This document shows, in pieces, positions 19,493-30,956 of a DNA stretch of 64,000 nt. The notes beneath the pieces are model-generated. The model was not told the origin of the DNA. It saw only the letters and a program-made list of their open reading frames with translations, and ran no database searches. The position numbers and the translations under genes were made by a program. The number at the start of each line of letters is the position of its first letter. Within the stretch, counting starts at the first letter, position 1. The stretch comes from Paenibacillus sp. DCT19 (GTDB taxonomy: Bacteria; Bacillota; Bacilli; Paenibacillales; Paenibacillaceae), in contig NZ_CP029639.1 in assembly GCF_003268635.1 (NCBI RefSeq), positions 3,545,501 to 3,609,500 on the forward strand, written 5' to 3'.

Positions 19493-21509
19493 TTACTCGA
19501 CCGGATGCACCGACTCGGCTTTCAACACTGACAGATCGTTCTCCACTTCAATCGGGTGATACAGCACCCACATATAATATAATGATTTGGCGGCTTTCTC
19601 CCGGGTTACCCATGCCTTGGGTTCAAGTTCATAACCGTTTCGCACTTGCCCTCGTTCGATGCCCTTCTCGGAGCGCAACAAGCCCAGCGTATATGCTTTC
19701 TTCACTTTATTGTATAGAACCGGATGAATGTCAACTGTGTCTTGGAGCTGTTCGAATGAAACTAGCGGATAATACATCAGTCCCCGTTGATCCGGAGCCA
19801 GATGAGGGTCATATTCGGGGAGCTCTGGAATGATGGCCTCTCCGTTATAATCTGTCATGTAAGCCGGGAGTGCGTCCATACTAAACTTAGCATCAAAAGC
19901 ATCTTGCAACATACTGCCCATAAGCTCTCTGGACAGTGTCCCTTCCGCCAAGTTCTGCTTTATTTCATCTGGGTCGAGATTCAACAATCGGGACAAGGCG
20001 AGCCTAAATTCACCGACGCTCATGATCGCTTCTGGATGAAAAAAAGATTGTTCATCCAGTCCCAAGATGCCCAGCTGTACCAGCTTCTCGATCTGATTCC
20101 GGTAATACGCCCCCGGCCTGTCATCGTGTCGGCAGCCTTCTCTGGATAGATGGCTGACCAATCCTGCTCCCGGATCGCCGCTTGCACTTCTGGCTTCAAC
20201 CATGAAGCCACTCGGGCTGCATCCAATTCACCCTGTTCGCCAAGCTGTACAAGACATGTGGCCACGATACGGGCAAAAGGCTTGGAGAGACTTTCTTTGA
20301 AATGTGTACCGTCGATCTTACATGCAGGATGACCATTCGCAAAGCTGCCATCATTCGTTTTGGCCGGCGTCTCCCCTGCCTCGATGGACATGAAGACCGC
20401 TGTAGTACCCTCGATCCCGATCTCATTATAATATCGCAAGCTCTCGCGGTTTAGATCAATCAGTGGCACATTCAACTCTTCTGCCAATTCACGCATAATG
20501 ACTGGAAATTTTCGCACGCGGAAAGAATCCCTATAAACATGTCCGGGGGAGCCTCGCCATCCACCCTGGCCATCGGTGTTACCAGCATCGGGATCATCTG
20601 TCTTGACCGAATCGCAGGGATGTAAAACTCGCGAATATATGTGCGGTACATCTCCTCAGTCGCGCCTCTTCCGAAACGATGGTCTTCATCATGTGATTCG
20701 TCATTGTGGCCGAATTGGATTAGCACCACATCCCCTGCATACCCCGTAAGCAAAATATCGTTGAAGCGCCCTTCTGTATATGCGCTCTTGAAAGAGCGTC
20801 CACCCATGGCATAATTGATTACGCTCACTTGCCTCGAATCAAACAAATCATCGAACACCTGTCCCCAGCCGCTCATCGGGGCTTCCATGAAAATGTAGGA
20901 TTTCACCGTGGAGTCCCCCAACGTAAACAACGTTGGCCGCTTGCTCTCAGATCGCAGATATACGGGTATAGGCGTCAATACTAGCTCGGCGATGCCAACA
21001 GGACTTTGTAATCGGCGGGGTTCGATTTCGATGTCGATATACTCGCGTCCGTTCACATAGTCGTAACTCCATACATTTTGTTCTTGGAACACCCTTGTCC
21101 GGTTGGGTACAAGCCTGGCAGCATCCCAGTAATCTACATTCAGCAGATCATCCGCATTCATACCTGAAATCGCGATCCTTGTATCCTCAAGACTAGAGGT
21201 AGTACGTACCTGCACCCGGTAGGCTCCCGGCCCGGCTTTCACCCTAAAACATAGGCCAAAATGATTAAAATCATTCTCTCCGGCTTCCTCCCGATTCACA
21301 AACCTGGCCTCGCTGATGGTGTATCCCTCCTGCGATGGAACGATCTGTTCAACATGAACCTCTCTTGGCGGCTGAGCGCATGTTTTGTCTACGAAACCGT
21401 ATCCTTTGACGTCGTCATAACGCGGAATGCTGTCTTGCTCTTCTTGCACAATGGAACGATACTCGCCCTTTGGTGAAACTGCAAAGTTGAACTGAATGCT
21501 TTTGACCAT
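19493..21509 (-). pseudogene. Rhamnogalacturonan acetylesterase (SGNH hydrolase) with SLH-like C-terminus, two frameshifts
   Basis: Residues 1-185 form a beta-rich N-terminal domain. An SGNH/GDSL domain follows: block I TLFTLGDSTVKS with Ser200, the glycine/asparagine blocks NYAMGGRS and IQFGHNDES, and after the first break block V IDGTHFKE with Asp and His. Breaks at 20529-20531 (one G short) and 20110-20114 (one G short) split it into three frames; restored length is about 673 residues. The last 200 residues contain two SLH-like stretches (NQIEKLVQLGILG; KVKKAYTLGLLRSEKG), yet no signal peptide is visible. The enzyme would remove acetyl groups from rhamnogalacturonan fragments. Same strand as the ABC transporter upstream. 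Confidence 0.85.
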
Positions 21510-22057
21510 CTACGATACCTCCTTACCGATTCATTCCATATTACATTGAAATAAACTAGCTTCATTCGGCATATACACTCGAGGTTTAAGCAAAAATGAT
21601 TACTACATTTTCGAACAGGAGTCTCCGATTCGCCAAATTAGTAGCTCCACCCTGCTGGCATCACTTGAGGTAGAAGGTTTCTTAGCGGACAACAGCGGTA
21701 CTGAATCTCCGTGATCATCCTCGGATACCATATGCGGTCCTATCCCACATACTGAGTTACAGTCACAATAGTTACTACATTAAACGTGCGCTGTAAATGA
21801 GAATTAATTATAACTCATTGCTGACCTATCAATTTCATCAATTTCAATCGGCAAGTGTAGATGTTGTTCCACATAATCAAAGAATTAACGAAACAACATA
21901 AGTATTTCCAGGATCGTAATTATAACCGACAGTGCTAGCTCAAATGGTTGACTGGACATGTGGTTTTAACGAAACATATCCTCAGTTACATAGTATAAAT
22001 AACGCTTAAATTTAACATTGGCATTGCATCAAGCGCGTGAAACATCAACCGCATAAG
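21510..22057. other. Intergenic region upstream of the acetylesterase
   Basis: No gene on either strand is supported. It presumably carries the promoter of the acetylesterase (minus strand). No clear cre site or terminator was seen. Confidence 0.5.
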
Positions 22058-22177
22058 CTACGTCATCTGTGTCGCTGTAATAAAATACACCAGCAAGATG
22101 AACAGGGTTATAATAATAAATACAAGAACTAAAGGGATTAAGAATCGTTTATTTAGTTCATTCTTTTTTTGATCCAA
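22058..22177 (-). CDS. Putative 39-residue membrane protein downstream of the sugar-binding protein
   Basis: A TTG at 22177 preceded by GAGGGAA at normal distance opens a 39-codon frame. It has a short charged head (DQKKNELNKR), a single strongly hydrophobic helix (LIPLVLVFIIITLFILLVYF) and a stop at 22058. It lies 31 bases after the stop of the solute-binding protein gene on the same strand, so it may be the last gene of the ABC operon. Its role is unknown; small single-helix proteins can modulate transporters. The evidence is the start context and composition only. Confidence 0.45.
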   Translation of the reverse strand: MDQKKNELNKRFLIPLVLVFIIITLFILLVYFITATQMT

Positions 22178-22207
22178 TGTTATTTCCCTCGTCAGGCATT
22201 GACTACT

Positions 22208-23809
22208 CTATCTTTGTTGGTAACGATCATAAGCTACTTGATAGATTTCGATCGCTTTTTCAATATTCATTTTTTGAAGCGTATCCTTATATGTGTCGAA
22301 GTTCTCCAGCGGTTCGTTACCCATCACGAACTTTAACAGCATTTCTTTCATATAAGTATCCACTTCACTCATAATTCTGCTGATTTCCTGACTTTCACTT
22401 CCACTGAACAAGAGCGGTGGCAGCAGCAGTGTGCGATCCGCATTGAACCATCTTTCATTAGCCTCCTTGGCTTCCGGATGCTCCAATTCAAATGAAGCCC
22501 AGGCATCATAACTCATCACCTTAACCATCCCTGAAGTCGGATAGGCATAACGCGAAACAGCTACTCGCGCTTCATAATTCGGGTCGTTCCATATAGCATC
22601 GGTGAATTTTTTCTTTCCATTCTCTATAACATAGCTCTCCCCTTCCAGGCCCCAGTTCTGCAGGTCACTCCCTTCCTCACTAACCATGAAGTCGAGCAAC
22701 TTCATCACCTTCTCTGGATCTTTGGCCTGTGAGCTGACAACTGCTCCTTCAAGAGGAACGTATTGCGCAAGTTGTTCCGCTGCACTGAACGATTGGCCTG
22801 CAGGTCCAACCGGAGGTGAGACACCTACCAGTTTAAAATCGGGAACAGCCGCTTCCATTTGGTTTTTGTACGTATTTATGCCGGAAATGGTCCCCCCGTA
22901 AGCGCCTACAATATTATTTGAAAATTTCGCTTCAAAGCCTTTCTTGTCGGTAGCTGCGAATTCACTATCAATCAGGCCTTCTTTGTACCACTTATTCATC
23001 ATAGCAAGATAATCTTTGAATGCGGGTTCATAGGGACCATAGGTGATCTTACCCGTCTGTGGATTCATCTGAAAGGTAACGAGTAGACCATATGCGGTGC
23101 TGAATGATGTAATGCTGCCCATTCCATTTTGATCACCGAGCGGAATTTCGTCATTCTTATCGCCGTTTCCGTTCATGTCATTTTCTTTAAAAGCTTTTAA
23201 TGCGGTATACCATTCATCAATGGTCTTTGGCATCGGGAGACCTACCTGATCCAGCCAATCCTGACGTATCATCGTTCCGGCCCATGCGTTGCGTCTAAGA
23301 TCAAGATTGACCTGCGGAAATTTGGCTATTGTACCGTCATCCAGCATAACCTGCTTTTTGATTTCCGGATTCTCATCAAGCAGTTTCTTGTAGTTGGGGG
23401 CATATTGATCAATCAGATCATTCAGCGGTATCGCGACACCGTCTTCAATAAGCTTGGCTACGCCTCCAGGGTAGTTGCTCGGAACATATATAATGTCGGG
23501 ATAGGTTCCTGATGCCAGCATAATATTGAACTGGGAAAGATTGCCCGTATCATTTTCCTGGAAATTAATCGTGATACCTGTCCGTTTCTGAATCTCTTTG
23601 TACGCTGCCACATCACCATAGCCCTTAAGTTCTGGGATTTTACTGCTGAATTTACCGTTCCAGAGAAAACTGACTGCTTCGATTTTTGGGTCAGTTGTAC
23701 CTTCCTGATCACCCGTTTTGACATCTCCGCACCCTGCTATTAACGATGCAGCCATCAGGATGCTTAAAGACATTTTTCCTACCTTCGTAACCTTCATACT
23801 CATCCCCAT
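22208..23809 (-). CDS. Extracellular sugar-binding lipoprotein of an ABC transporter (LplA/YtcQ type)
   Basis: A lipoprotein signal peptide with lipobox LIAGC (Cys27) is followed by a Thr/Asp-rich linker and a large family-1 solute-binding fold of about 500 residues (SGTYPDIIYVPSNYPGG, IRQDWLDQVGLPMPKTIDEW, FKENDMNGNGDKNDEIPLGD). The last is the calcium-loop-like DxNxxGxxDE seen in Paenibacillus oligosaccharide binders. Translation may begin at ATG 23797, since the 5' end holds several ATGs. It follows the two permease genes closely. No ATPase gene is present; such systems use a shared MsmX-type ATPase encoded elsewhere. Likely ligands are pectin-derived oligosaccharides, inferred from neighbours. 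Confidence 0.9.
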   Translation of the reverse strand: MGMSMKVTKVGKMSLSILMAASLIAGCGDVKTGDQEGTTDPKIEAVSFLWNGKFSSKIPELKGYGDVAAYKEIQKRTGITINFQENDTGNLSQFNIMLASGTYPDIIYVPSNYPGGVAKLIEDGVAIPLNDLIDQYAPNYKKLLDENPEIKKQVMLDDGTIAKFPQVNLDLRRNAWAGTMIRQDWLDQVGLPMPKTIDEWYTALKAFKENDMNGNGDKNDEIPLGDQNGMGSITSFSTAYGLLVTFQMNPQTGKITYGPYEPAFKDYLAMMNKWYKEGLIDSEFAATDKKGFEAKFSNNIVGAYGGTISGINTYKNQMEAAVPDFKLVGVSPPVGPAGQSFSAAEQLAQYVPLEGAVVSSQAKDPEKVMKLLDFMVSEEGSDLQNWGLEGESYVIENGKKKFTDAIWNDPNYEARVAVSRYAYPTSGMVKVMSYDAWASFELEHPEAKEANERWFNADRTLLLPPLLFSGSESQEISRIMSEVDTYMKEMLLKFVMGNEPLENFDTYKDTLQKMNIEKAIEIYQVAYDRYQQR

Positions 23810-23830
23810 TATTCAGCTAGTATAAGGTAC

Positions 23831-24709
23831 TCAGCCCTTCAGGGCTCCTATCATGACACCTTTTGTGAAGTATTTCTGGATAAATGGATACAGCACCAGA
23901 ATAGGCAACGTAGCCACGATTATGGTAGCGTACTTGACCACTTCTCCAAGGAATGGATCTCCTGTCGCAGTGGACAGGTTAGTTGTGTCCGTCGTGCTGT
24001 TCTCAATGAGAATCTCCCGAAGAACAAGCTGCAGCGGAAACAGCTCCCGATCCCGCAAATAAATCAGAGCCCCTGTCCATGAGTTCCAATGACCTACGCC
24101 GTAGAACAGTGCCATCACGGCAAGTACAGGAACCGATAGAGGTAAGATGATCTGGGCAAAAATCCGAAAATCGGATGCTCCATCAATCTTTGCCGCCTCT
24201 TCAAGCTCAACCGGGATAGCCTGAAATGAAGTTCTCATAATAATGAGGTTCCAGGTGGCGATCAATCCGGGAATGATAAGAGCCCAGCGCGTATCGAGCA
24301 TACCCAGGTTTTTCACCAAAATATAGCCAGGAATGAGACCGCCGCTGAAAAACATGGTGAAGACAACCATCATCATCATATACTTTTTCCAATACATATC
24401 TCTTCGTGATAAAACGAAAGCAAACAGCGCCGTAAAAAACACGTTTAGTGTGGTTCCAACCACTACATAAAACAGGGTGTTCTTATAGCCGGAGATGATC
24501 ATCGGGTTTTTGAGCACTAATTTGTAGGCTTCTGGATAGAACCCTTTAGGCCACAGGAGAAGGCCGCTGTGTTTGACCAATTCTGACGGCACACTGAGCG
24601 ATGCAAAGATCACATAGAGAAAAGGATAGAGAGTGATGATCATCAGCCCTGTCAAAAACACAATGTTTAATGTGTCAAATATTTTATCGCCCAAGCTGCG
24701 TTTTATCAT
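23831..24709 (-). CDS. ABC sugar transporter permease (LplC/YtcP type)
   Basis: This is a 292-residue MalG-like inner-membrane permease with six helices. The EAA coupling loop EEAAKIDGASDFRIFAQIILP contacts the ATPase. The C-terminal IQKYFTKGVMIGALKG ending is typical of this subfamily. GAGGAGG precedes ATG 24709, which lies 15 bases after the upstream permease, so they are co-translated units of one operon. Confidence 0.92.
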   Translation of the reverse strand: MIKRSLGDKIFDTLNIVFLTGLMIITLYPFLYVIFASLSVPSELVKHSGLLLWPKGFYPEAYKLVLKNPMIISGYKNTLFYVVVGTTLNVFFTALFAFVLSRRDMYWKKYMMMMVVFTMFFSGGLIPGYILVKNLGMLDTRWALIIPGLIATWNLIIMRTSFQAIPVELEEAAKIDGASDFRIFAQIILPLSVPVLAVMALFYGVGHWNSWTGALIYLRDRELFPLQLVLREILIENSTTDTTNLSTATGDPFLGEVVKYATIIVATLPILVLYPFIQKYFTKGVMIGALKG

Positions 24710-24724
24710 GCCAGGTATCCTCCT

Positions 24725-25684
24725 CTACCATAGACTCGTATCATTGATTTTCCTACTAATCCGGTTTGCCAGAATCAGAAGAATGAAGTTAATGACGGAA
24801 TTAAACAAGCTGACAGCTGTGCTGTAGCTGTAATTCGCCTCCAGAAGTCCACGCCTGTATACAAAACTGGAGATGACATCTGCCGTTTCGTAGGTTTGAG
24901 GATTATACAACAGGATTACCTTCTCAAAACCGACATCCATGATGCCACCAATGCGCAAAATCAGCAGTATAACGATCGTTGGCATGATGCCCGGTAACGT
25001 TACATGCAGCATTTGCTTCCACCGGTTCGCGCCGTCCACTGTGGCTGCATCGTACAGCTGAGTATCAATGGCTGATAATGCAGCGAGATAAATAATGGAT
25101 CCCCAGCCGATACCCTGCCATATTCCCGAACCTACAAATATGGTTCTAAAAAGGGATGGATCCAGCAATAAATTTTGTGCTTCAACACCAAACCAGCTCA
25201 ATATGATGTTAAACAGTCCAGCTTTTCTTGAGAAGTCTACAATCATGCCACTAATTACAACAATAGACACGAAGTGTGGCAGATACGTGATCGTCTGTGT
25301 CAACCGTTTGAAAAAGGTATGCCTTACCTCATTTAACAGCAGAGCTAATATAATGGGCGCAGGAAAGGCAATGAGCAGCTCGTAAATGCTGATGATCAGC
25401 GTATTCCGCAGTAACCTCCAAAAGTAAAAGCTTTGGAAGAAATCTACAAAGTTCTGAAAACCGATCCACTCGCTTCCCAAAATGCCTTTGACCGGTGAAT
25501 AATTTTTAAAGGCAATGGTAACGCCATACATCGGTATATAGCTAAAAATGATGTAATAGCTAATCCCGAACAGTCCCAGAAAGTAAACAATCTTATGCTT
25601 CTGGAAGTCCTTACCCAGCATATTAAAATATTCGCCCATGCCCCGATTCCCGAACTTTCTATTCTGTCTCATAGCCAATTTCAC
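24725..25684 (-). CDS. ABC sugar transporter permease (LplB/YteP type)
   Basis: This is a 319-residue MalF-like permease with the characteristic opening IPMYGVTIAFKNYSPVKGI. Its EAA loop is YDAATVDGANRWKQMLHVTLP and it ends NRISRKINDTSLW. The start is GTG 25684 behind AAGGAGGTGAGACT. It is the first gene of the transporter operon; a cre-like site sits about 60 bases upstream. It pairs with the LplC-type permease downstream. Confidence 0.92.
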   Translation of the reverse strand: MKLAMRQNRKFGNRGMGEYFNMLGKDFQKHKIVYFLGLFGISYYIIFSYIPMYGVTIAFKNYSPVKGILGSEWIGFQNFVDFFQSFYFWRLLRNTLIISIYELLIAFPAPIILALLLNEVRHTFFKRLTQTITYLPHFVSIVVISGMIVDFSRKAGLFNIILSWFGVEAQNLLLDPSLFRTIFVGSGIWQGIGWGSIIYLAALSAIDTQLYDAATVDGANRWKQMLHVTLPGIMPTIVILLILRIGGIMDVGFEKVILLYNPQTYETADVISSFVYRRGLLEANYSYSTAVSLFNSVINFILLILANRISRKINDTSLW

Positions 25685-25741
25685 AGTCTCACCTCCTTAT
25701 GGGTGGATGTATAATGTTGCACGCCGAATATATCACTGGAA

Positions 25742-25756
25742 GGAAAACGTTTACAA
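25742..25756. promoter_or_regulatory. Candidate CcpA (cre) site upstream of the ABC transporter operon
   Basis: The minus strand reads ttgtaaacgttttcc, matching 14 of 15 positions of the cre consensus. It lies between the end of the GH95 gene and the start of the permease gene, in the promoter region of the transporter. Confidence 0.65.
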
Positions 25757-25779
25757 TATTCAATAATTATATACAATTT

Positions 25780-28098
25780 TTATATTGCACCTGCAGAGGC
25801 CAATGAATATACGGTATTTGCGGCTGTAGTGAATTCGGTAATATTCCCCTTACGATCTGTAGCTACCGGCAGCCCGTCCGTGGTAGTTACATGAATAGGT
25901 TGCTGCGAGAACAAACGAATGCGTCCTCCAATCTCAGAGCGTACGGACGCTGTCTTCATTTGTTGGTCAGCCCATGTCATGTCAATGACGAATCCTCCTC
26001 TGGCCCGCAGGCCTGTCACACTACCCGCTGGCCATACAGCTGGAAGAGCCGGGAGAAACTGAATGTAATTTAAATGACTTTGCAGCAGCATTTCCGCAAT
26101 GCCTGCAATACCACCGAAATTACCATCGATCTGAAACGGAGGATGGTTATCAAATAAATTGGGCAGGGTTGATTGCCGAAGAAGTTGTTGTGTATGCTCA
26201 TAGGCCTGCTCTCCATTCAGCAGCCTTGCCCAGAAGTTAATGATCCAGGCTCTACTCCAGCCCGTATGCCCTCCCCCATTTTCCAACCGCCGAATCAGTG
26301 TCATTTTCGCACCTTCTGCCAGCTCAGGCGTCAGATCAGGACTGATGGTTGAACCGGGATGAAGTCCAAACAAATGGGAGATATGACGGTGGCCCGCATC
26401 TGTTTCGTCATAATCCACCAGCCATTCTTGCAGCTGTCCATGCTTGCCAATTTTCATAGGCGGTAATTGTTTGATCATTTTCTCCCATTGCTCCCGGAGA
26501 TCTTGATCAACGTTCAACACAAGGCTCGCTTCCACGCATGCCCTGAATAATTCCTCAATAATTTGCGTGTCCATCGTGGGACCATAACATAATGTTCCTG
26601 CTTCCCCACTCGGTAACTTATAACGGTTCTCAGGTGAAACAGAAGGATTGGTGACCAGATAGCCTTCAGGACTTTGAACAAGAAAGTCCACAAAAAACAA
26701 CGCCGCTTCCCTCATTGTGTCATATGCTCGTTCCAAGAAAACCTTATCCGGATAAAATTGATAGTGTTCCCATAGATGGAGCGTAAGCCATGCCCCGCCC
26801 ATGACCCACTGAGTTGCTGCAGCATAAATATCCTGGGGAGCGGTGTCTGCCCAGAGATCCGTATTGTGGTGGGCAACGAAACCTCTGCAACCGTACATCA
26901 TTTGTGCGGTCACTTTCCCGTTGACCTTCATCCGTTCGACCAGTTCAATTAACGGCTCATGGCATTCTGCCAGATTACACGTCTCAGCGGGCCAGTAATT
27001 CATCTGGGTATTGATATTAATTGTGTATTTGCTATCCCACGGCGGTGTCATGGAGTCATTCCATATCCCTTGCAAATTGGCCGGAAGAGCGCCAGGCCTG
27101 CTCGATGAAATAAGAAGATACCTTCCAAAGTGGAAGTATAGTGTATTTAACCCGGAATCTTCGGCTCCTTTTTTTACAAGCTCAAGCCGCTTCGAAGCAG
27201 GCAATAGATGATGATCATTTTCCGAAAGATCCGCAAGCTCCAGCTTGACCCGTTGAAAAAACTGTTGGTAATCAAGCACATGTTCATTCTTTAACTTTTC
27301 ATACGTTTGGACAGCTGCTTGGTCAACCCATTCACAGGCTTGCCGTTCTGGTTTATCGTACCGGAAGCCGGAAGCCACGGACAGAAATAAGGTTACTTGG
27401 TTCGCCCCTTGTACTTTCAAATGCTCCCCAATCGCCTGAACAGTCCCCCCTGAGGCAACGGCTTTTACCACGGCCGTATATGACGCTTCGTTAACTCCTC
27501 CGCATGGATTGGACATTATGATAGTATCTTCACCTTTTCGATAAGACAGCTCCATATGCCGACCCTTTTTTCGTTCGAATCTCGCCATGAAGTTCAAACT
27601 TCCCGGACGATCCGCATCCAGCTGAATCACCATGACCTGCGCAGGGTAGCTGCAAAATACTTCTCTGCTGAACCTGACGCCTTCATGCACATATTCCGTA
27701 CGAACAAACGCCTGCTCCAGATTCAGTTCTCTCCTGTAATCTGCGGAATCCACAGGGTCTACAGCATGATTCATGCGAATCATCAAGTCACCGGCTGTCA
27801 TATAGTGCCTTTGGCTGCAAGGCGTACCGGAAAGAGCTGCTTCCGCGAGTTCATGAGCTGCACTTAATTTACCGTCGAACAAGAGCTGCCGTATATGAGG
27901 CAGATGTTCCTTGGCATCCAGGTTATTCCGATTTCTGGGTCCACCAGACCATATCGAATCCTCATTAAACTGGATTTGTTCCTGCTTGATGTTTCCAAAA
28001 ACCATTCCACCTAACCTTCCGTTTCCGATGGGTAGTGCTTCCTCCCAGTTGCGAGCTGGAGTATCGTACCACATCAAGGATTCAGATCTTAATCTCAT
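25780..28098 (-). CDS. GH95 family glycoside hydrolase (alpha-L-fucosidase / alpha-L-galactosidase type)
   Basis: This intact 772-residue protein has no signal peptide and is thus probably cytoplasmic. The N-terminal beta-sandwich begins [27 protein letters not shown] (written from 28080 down). The catalytic (alpha/alpha)6 barrel has the asparagine pair in [11 protein letters not shown] and HHNTDLWAD, and the C-terminal [16 protein letters not shown] contains the catalytic aspartate region. Family members act on alpha-1,2-L-fucosides or alpha-L-galactosides such as those in xyloglucan and pectic side chains. It is upstream of the transporter on the same strand and divergent from the membrane regulator at 28538. 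Confidence 0.9.
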   Translation of the reverse strand: MRLRSESLMWYDTPARNWEEALPIGNGRLGGMVFGNIKQEQIQFNEDSIWSGGPRNRNNLDAKEHLPHIRQLLFDGKLSAAHELAEAALSGTPCSQRHYMTAGDLMIRMNHAVDPVDSADYRRELNLEQAFVRTEYVHEGVRFSREVFCSYPAQVMVIQLDADRPGSLNFMARFERKKGRHMELSYRKGEDTIIMSNPCGGVNEASYTAVVKAVASGGTVQAIGEHLKVQGANQVTLFLSVASGFRYDKPERQACEWVDQAAVQTYEKLKNEHVLDYQQFFQRVKLELADLSENDHHLLPASKRLELVKKGAEDSGLNTLYFHFGRYLLISSSRPGALPANLQGIWNDSMTPPWDSKYTININTQMNYWPAETCNLAECHEPLIELVERMKVNGKVTAQMMYGCRGFVAHHNTDLWADTAPQDIYAAATQWVMGGAWLTLHLWEHYQFYPDKVFLERAYDTMREAALFFVDFLVQSPEGYLVTNPSVSPENRYKLPSGEAGTLCYGPTMDTQIIEELFRACVEASLVLNVDQDLREQWEKMIKQLPPMKIGKHGQLQEWLVDYDETDAGHRHISHLFGLHPGSTISPDLTPELAEGAKMTLIRRLENGGGHTGWSRAWIINFWARLLNGEQAYEHTQQLLRQSTLPNLFDNHPPFQIDGNFGGIAGIAEMLLQSHLNYIQFLPALPAVWPAGSVTGLRARGGFVIDMTWADQQMKTASVRSEIGGRIRLFSQQPIHVTTTDGLPVATDRKGNITEFTTAANTVYSLASAGAI

Positions 28099-28537
28099 TC
28101 ACTTCACCTCTTTATTTGTTATTTAGTAAAGGAAAAACTCGCGGAATCGAATTGAAGCAGGTTTCCCTGCCTAATCCGCTTAAACCTTTAATGCAAAACG
28201 ACCTTATCATAGTCTTGAAAAGGCTTACAATGCACAAATTTTATGTGCTTTTTTTATAAGCAATTTATCTGAGATCCACTAAATATAACTTTTCAGCTCT
28301 ATAATCAAACTAATTGGTTAAATCAAATCCTAAATATTCGCCAGCCAACCATCGCTGCCATTACCTTTCTTAATTAAAAAGGAAAAAAAGGTAGATGTAT
28401 GGAATAGAATCATTTAAACTAATGCTAATCACCTTGCTTGTCACTAACATGCTCACGTGCTATACGAGCTTCGCCAGGGAAGTTTGCTAAGAAATGAACG
28501 AGCGAACCAATACTCTTTCAGGGGGGGACTAAACGAG
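28099..28537. other. Divergent promoter region between GH95 and the membrane regulator
   Basis: No gene is supported. The plus-strand frame from 28457 extends the regulator but has no start context; the real start at 28538 has a purine-rich site. The region presumably contains both promoters. No cre match was noticed. Confidence 0.5.
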
Positions 28538-30839
28538 ATGACCGACAACCATTCTTATAAAATCTTCATAAAATACCTGTTGTCCTACATCATCCTACTT
28601 CTGCTTCCCATCACCCTGATTGCGATGCTGGTCTATAGTTTCTTCGTGAGCCAACTGGAGGAGGAAGTGATTGCCGGCAATCTGAATACGCTGGATAACA
28701 TGCGTGAATCCATGGACGAGCAATTAGGTAGGATCGAAGATACCACCAGGCAAATGTTAATTGAAGATAACAGTCTGTACCCTTATCGAATTTCAGATCA
28801 ATGGGGTTATAAAGCTTGGGGAATTACACGGGAGTTAAAACGGTACCAACGAATGAGCCCGTTTATTCATGAAATCTGGGTGTATTTCAAGTCGGACCCT
28901 GCTGTTTTTACAAGCAGCGGTGTCTATTCATTGCCGATGATCTCCAATCAAATTTATCAATTTGAAGATTGGCCCGCATCATCCATGATTACCGATTTGC
29001 AGGAATCCAGGACAGCTTCTCTGCTCTCACCAGGTTATGATGAAAAATCGGATGAACGCTATCTGAGAATGATTCAACCGATGTTTCCGAATCAAGCTAA
29101 ACCTTACGGAAGCATAGTGTATTTGATCAATGAAAAATCCATTCACCAATTAATGTCCACATATGAAAAAGCTGAAGGATCCATGTGGATCTTTGACCAG
29201 AATAATCAGCTCGTTACGTCTATTGCAAAAGAAGACAGCCCCTCCCGTTTAGCCTTATCGAAGGTTATTACGGAAGGTAATCACGCTCCTTATCAGGAGA
29301 TTACACTGGAGGGAACCAATTACTATCTTTTCCTCATGGAATCCGAGCAGTCTGGATGGAAATATGCAAGTTTGCTTCCGATCCATGTCGTAATGGATAA
29401 AGTGAATCATGCCCAAAACTGGCTGACCTACGGAATAATAGCCATTTTGATTGTCGGCGGGGGCATCATTTATGTAAGCATGCGTTCCAATTATAGACCC
29501 ATCCATTTGTTGCGCAAGGAAAGTCATCGTTTATTCCCCAAAAGATGAAATCACTGAATGAACTTGAAACCGTTCGTTATACGTTAACCAGCCTGGCCAA
29601 TCAAAATAAAGATCTCGACAACCGTGTTAAAAATCACTCATCTGCTGTCAAAAAACAGATGGTTTTCGCGCTGCTAAAGGGTGAGATTCAATCCTTATCA
29701 GAAATCACTGAATATGATAGCAACATTGTAGAACTGACCGACGAGGCACAAACCCAGGTTATCATTATTGAAACTGCCGAGCATGTACATTCCATGAATA
29801 ATCATACCGTTCAGGAAATGGAACAAAGCTATCCCGGGCCTCATCCCATTTTGGGAATTGAGCATTTTGAGACGGGTCGTTATGTATTTCTCCTGCTTAT
29901 TCAAGAAACTTTTACTGATGACACGCCTGCCTGTATAGATCAATTCCAAGAACGATTACATGAACTATCAGGCGGGACGGTAACTCTTGGGTCGGTACCC
30001 GAACCTTGGTTTCAGAAAGTCCCCGTTCCTATCTTGAAGCGCAGACAGCCATGGATTATCGATTCATTCAGGGTGTTAACCGGGTTATTCGGTATCACGA
30101 TATTCCGATGAGCTTCAATCACCAAGAGTCCTATCCCCACGCAGAGATGGAGAGCCTGCAGCGGGCTGTTCGTAAAGGCAAGATGGCTAAAATTCAAAGT
30201 GCCCTCTCGAATATTACTGATTTTATCCGGCAAAAGCAGGTACCTTTAATTATTGCCCGTAGTCTGTGCTACGATATTATTCGTTCCGTTAATGAGATGT
30301 GGATTGGACTGGGAATGAGCGAGCAACACTCCGCCCAATATCCCGATATATTTGTACTGGAGCGTCTGGAGACAATCGATGAATTCGAGCAATTGATTCA
30401 TTCTATCAGTCAGGACTTGTCCCTCGCGTTTGAGAGACTGAATAAGGAAACATCTTCAAAAGAACCAGCATCCCGATCCCTCAACTTGATCACCCAATAC
30501 ATTGAGGAGCATTTTGACCAATGTGAATTTTCTCTTCAGGGAATGTCAGAGACATTTGGCATGGCTTTACCCAATCTGAGTCAATTGTTTAAGGAACAGA
30601 CCGGTCAGACCCCAATTGAGTATGTGACCGAATTACGGATGAAGAAAGCTCAGCATTTACTGACCACAACTTTGAAACCGCTATCATCCGTAGCGGAGGA
30701 AGTTGGGTATTACAACGTGTCAAGCTTCATCCGCCGATTCAAACAGCTAAATAATATGACTCCCGGTGAATATCGAAATCGCGCCGGCGCACCTACATTG
30801 GAGAATAATCAAATCTCTACAGCGAAAAGCAAACCTTAA
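28538..30839 (+). pseudogene. Membrane-anchored AraC-family regulator (YtdP-like), two frameshifts
   Basis: ATG 28538 follows AGGGGGGGA. The N-terminus has one membrane helix (YLLSYIILLLLPITLIAMLVY), then an extracytoplasmic sensor of about 270 residues, a second helix (WLTYGIIAILIVGGGIIYVS), a cytoplasmic linker and a C-terminal AraC DNA-binding domain (FSLQGMSETFGMALPNLSQL; LSSVAEEVGYYNVSSFIRRF; TPGEYRN). Breaks at about 29536-29544 (C/A run) and 29998-30000 (C run) split it into three frames. Each is repaired by one additional base, giving about 767 residues. Such proteins sense oligosaccharides outside the cell and activate adjacent uptake genes, here the divergent GH95/ABC operon. Confidence 0.85.
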
Positions 30840-30863
30840 ATTATACGGTTTAATCAATAACCG

Positions 30864-30900
30864 ACAAAGAGGCCTCTCCAAATTGGGAAGGCCTCTTTGT
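30864..30900. terminator. Hairpin between convergent genes, probable bidirectional terminator
   Basis: A 12-bp perfect stem (acaaagaggcct / aggcctctttgt) lies between the regulator and GH105 genes, which converge on it. There is no strong T run on either side, so termination is presumed from position. Confidence 0.6.
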
Positions 30901-30956
30901 TAGATAGACGTCATGATTAATGATTTTTAAAAGGTAAACTATGTTTTGCTTTAGCA

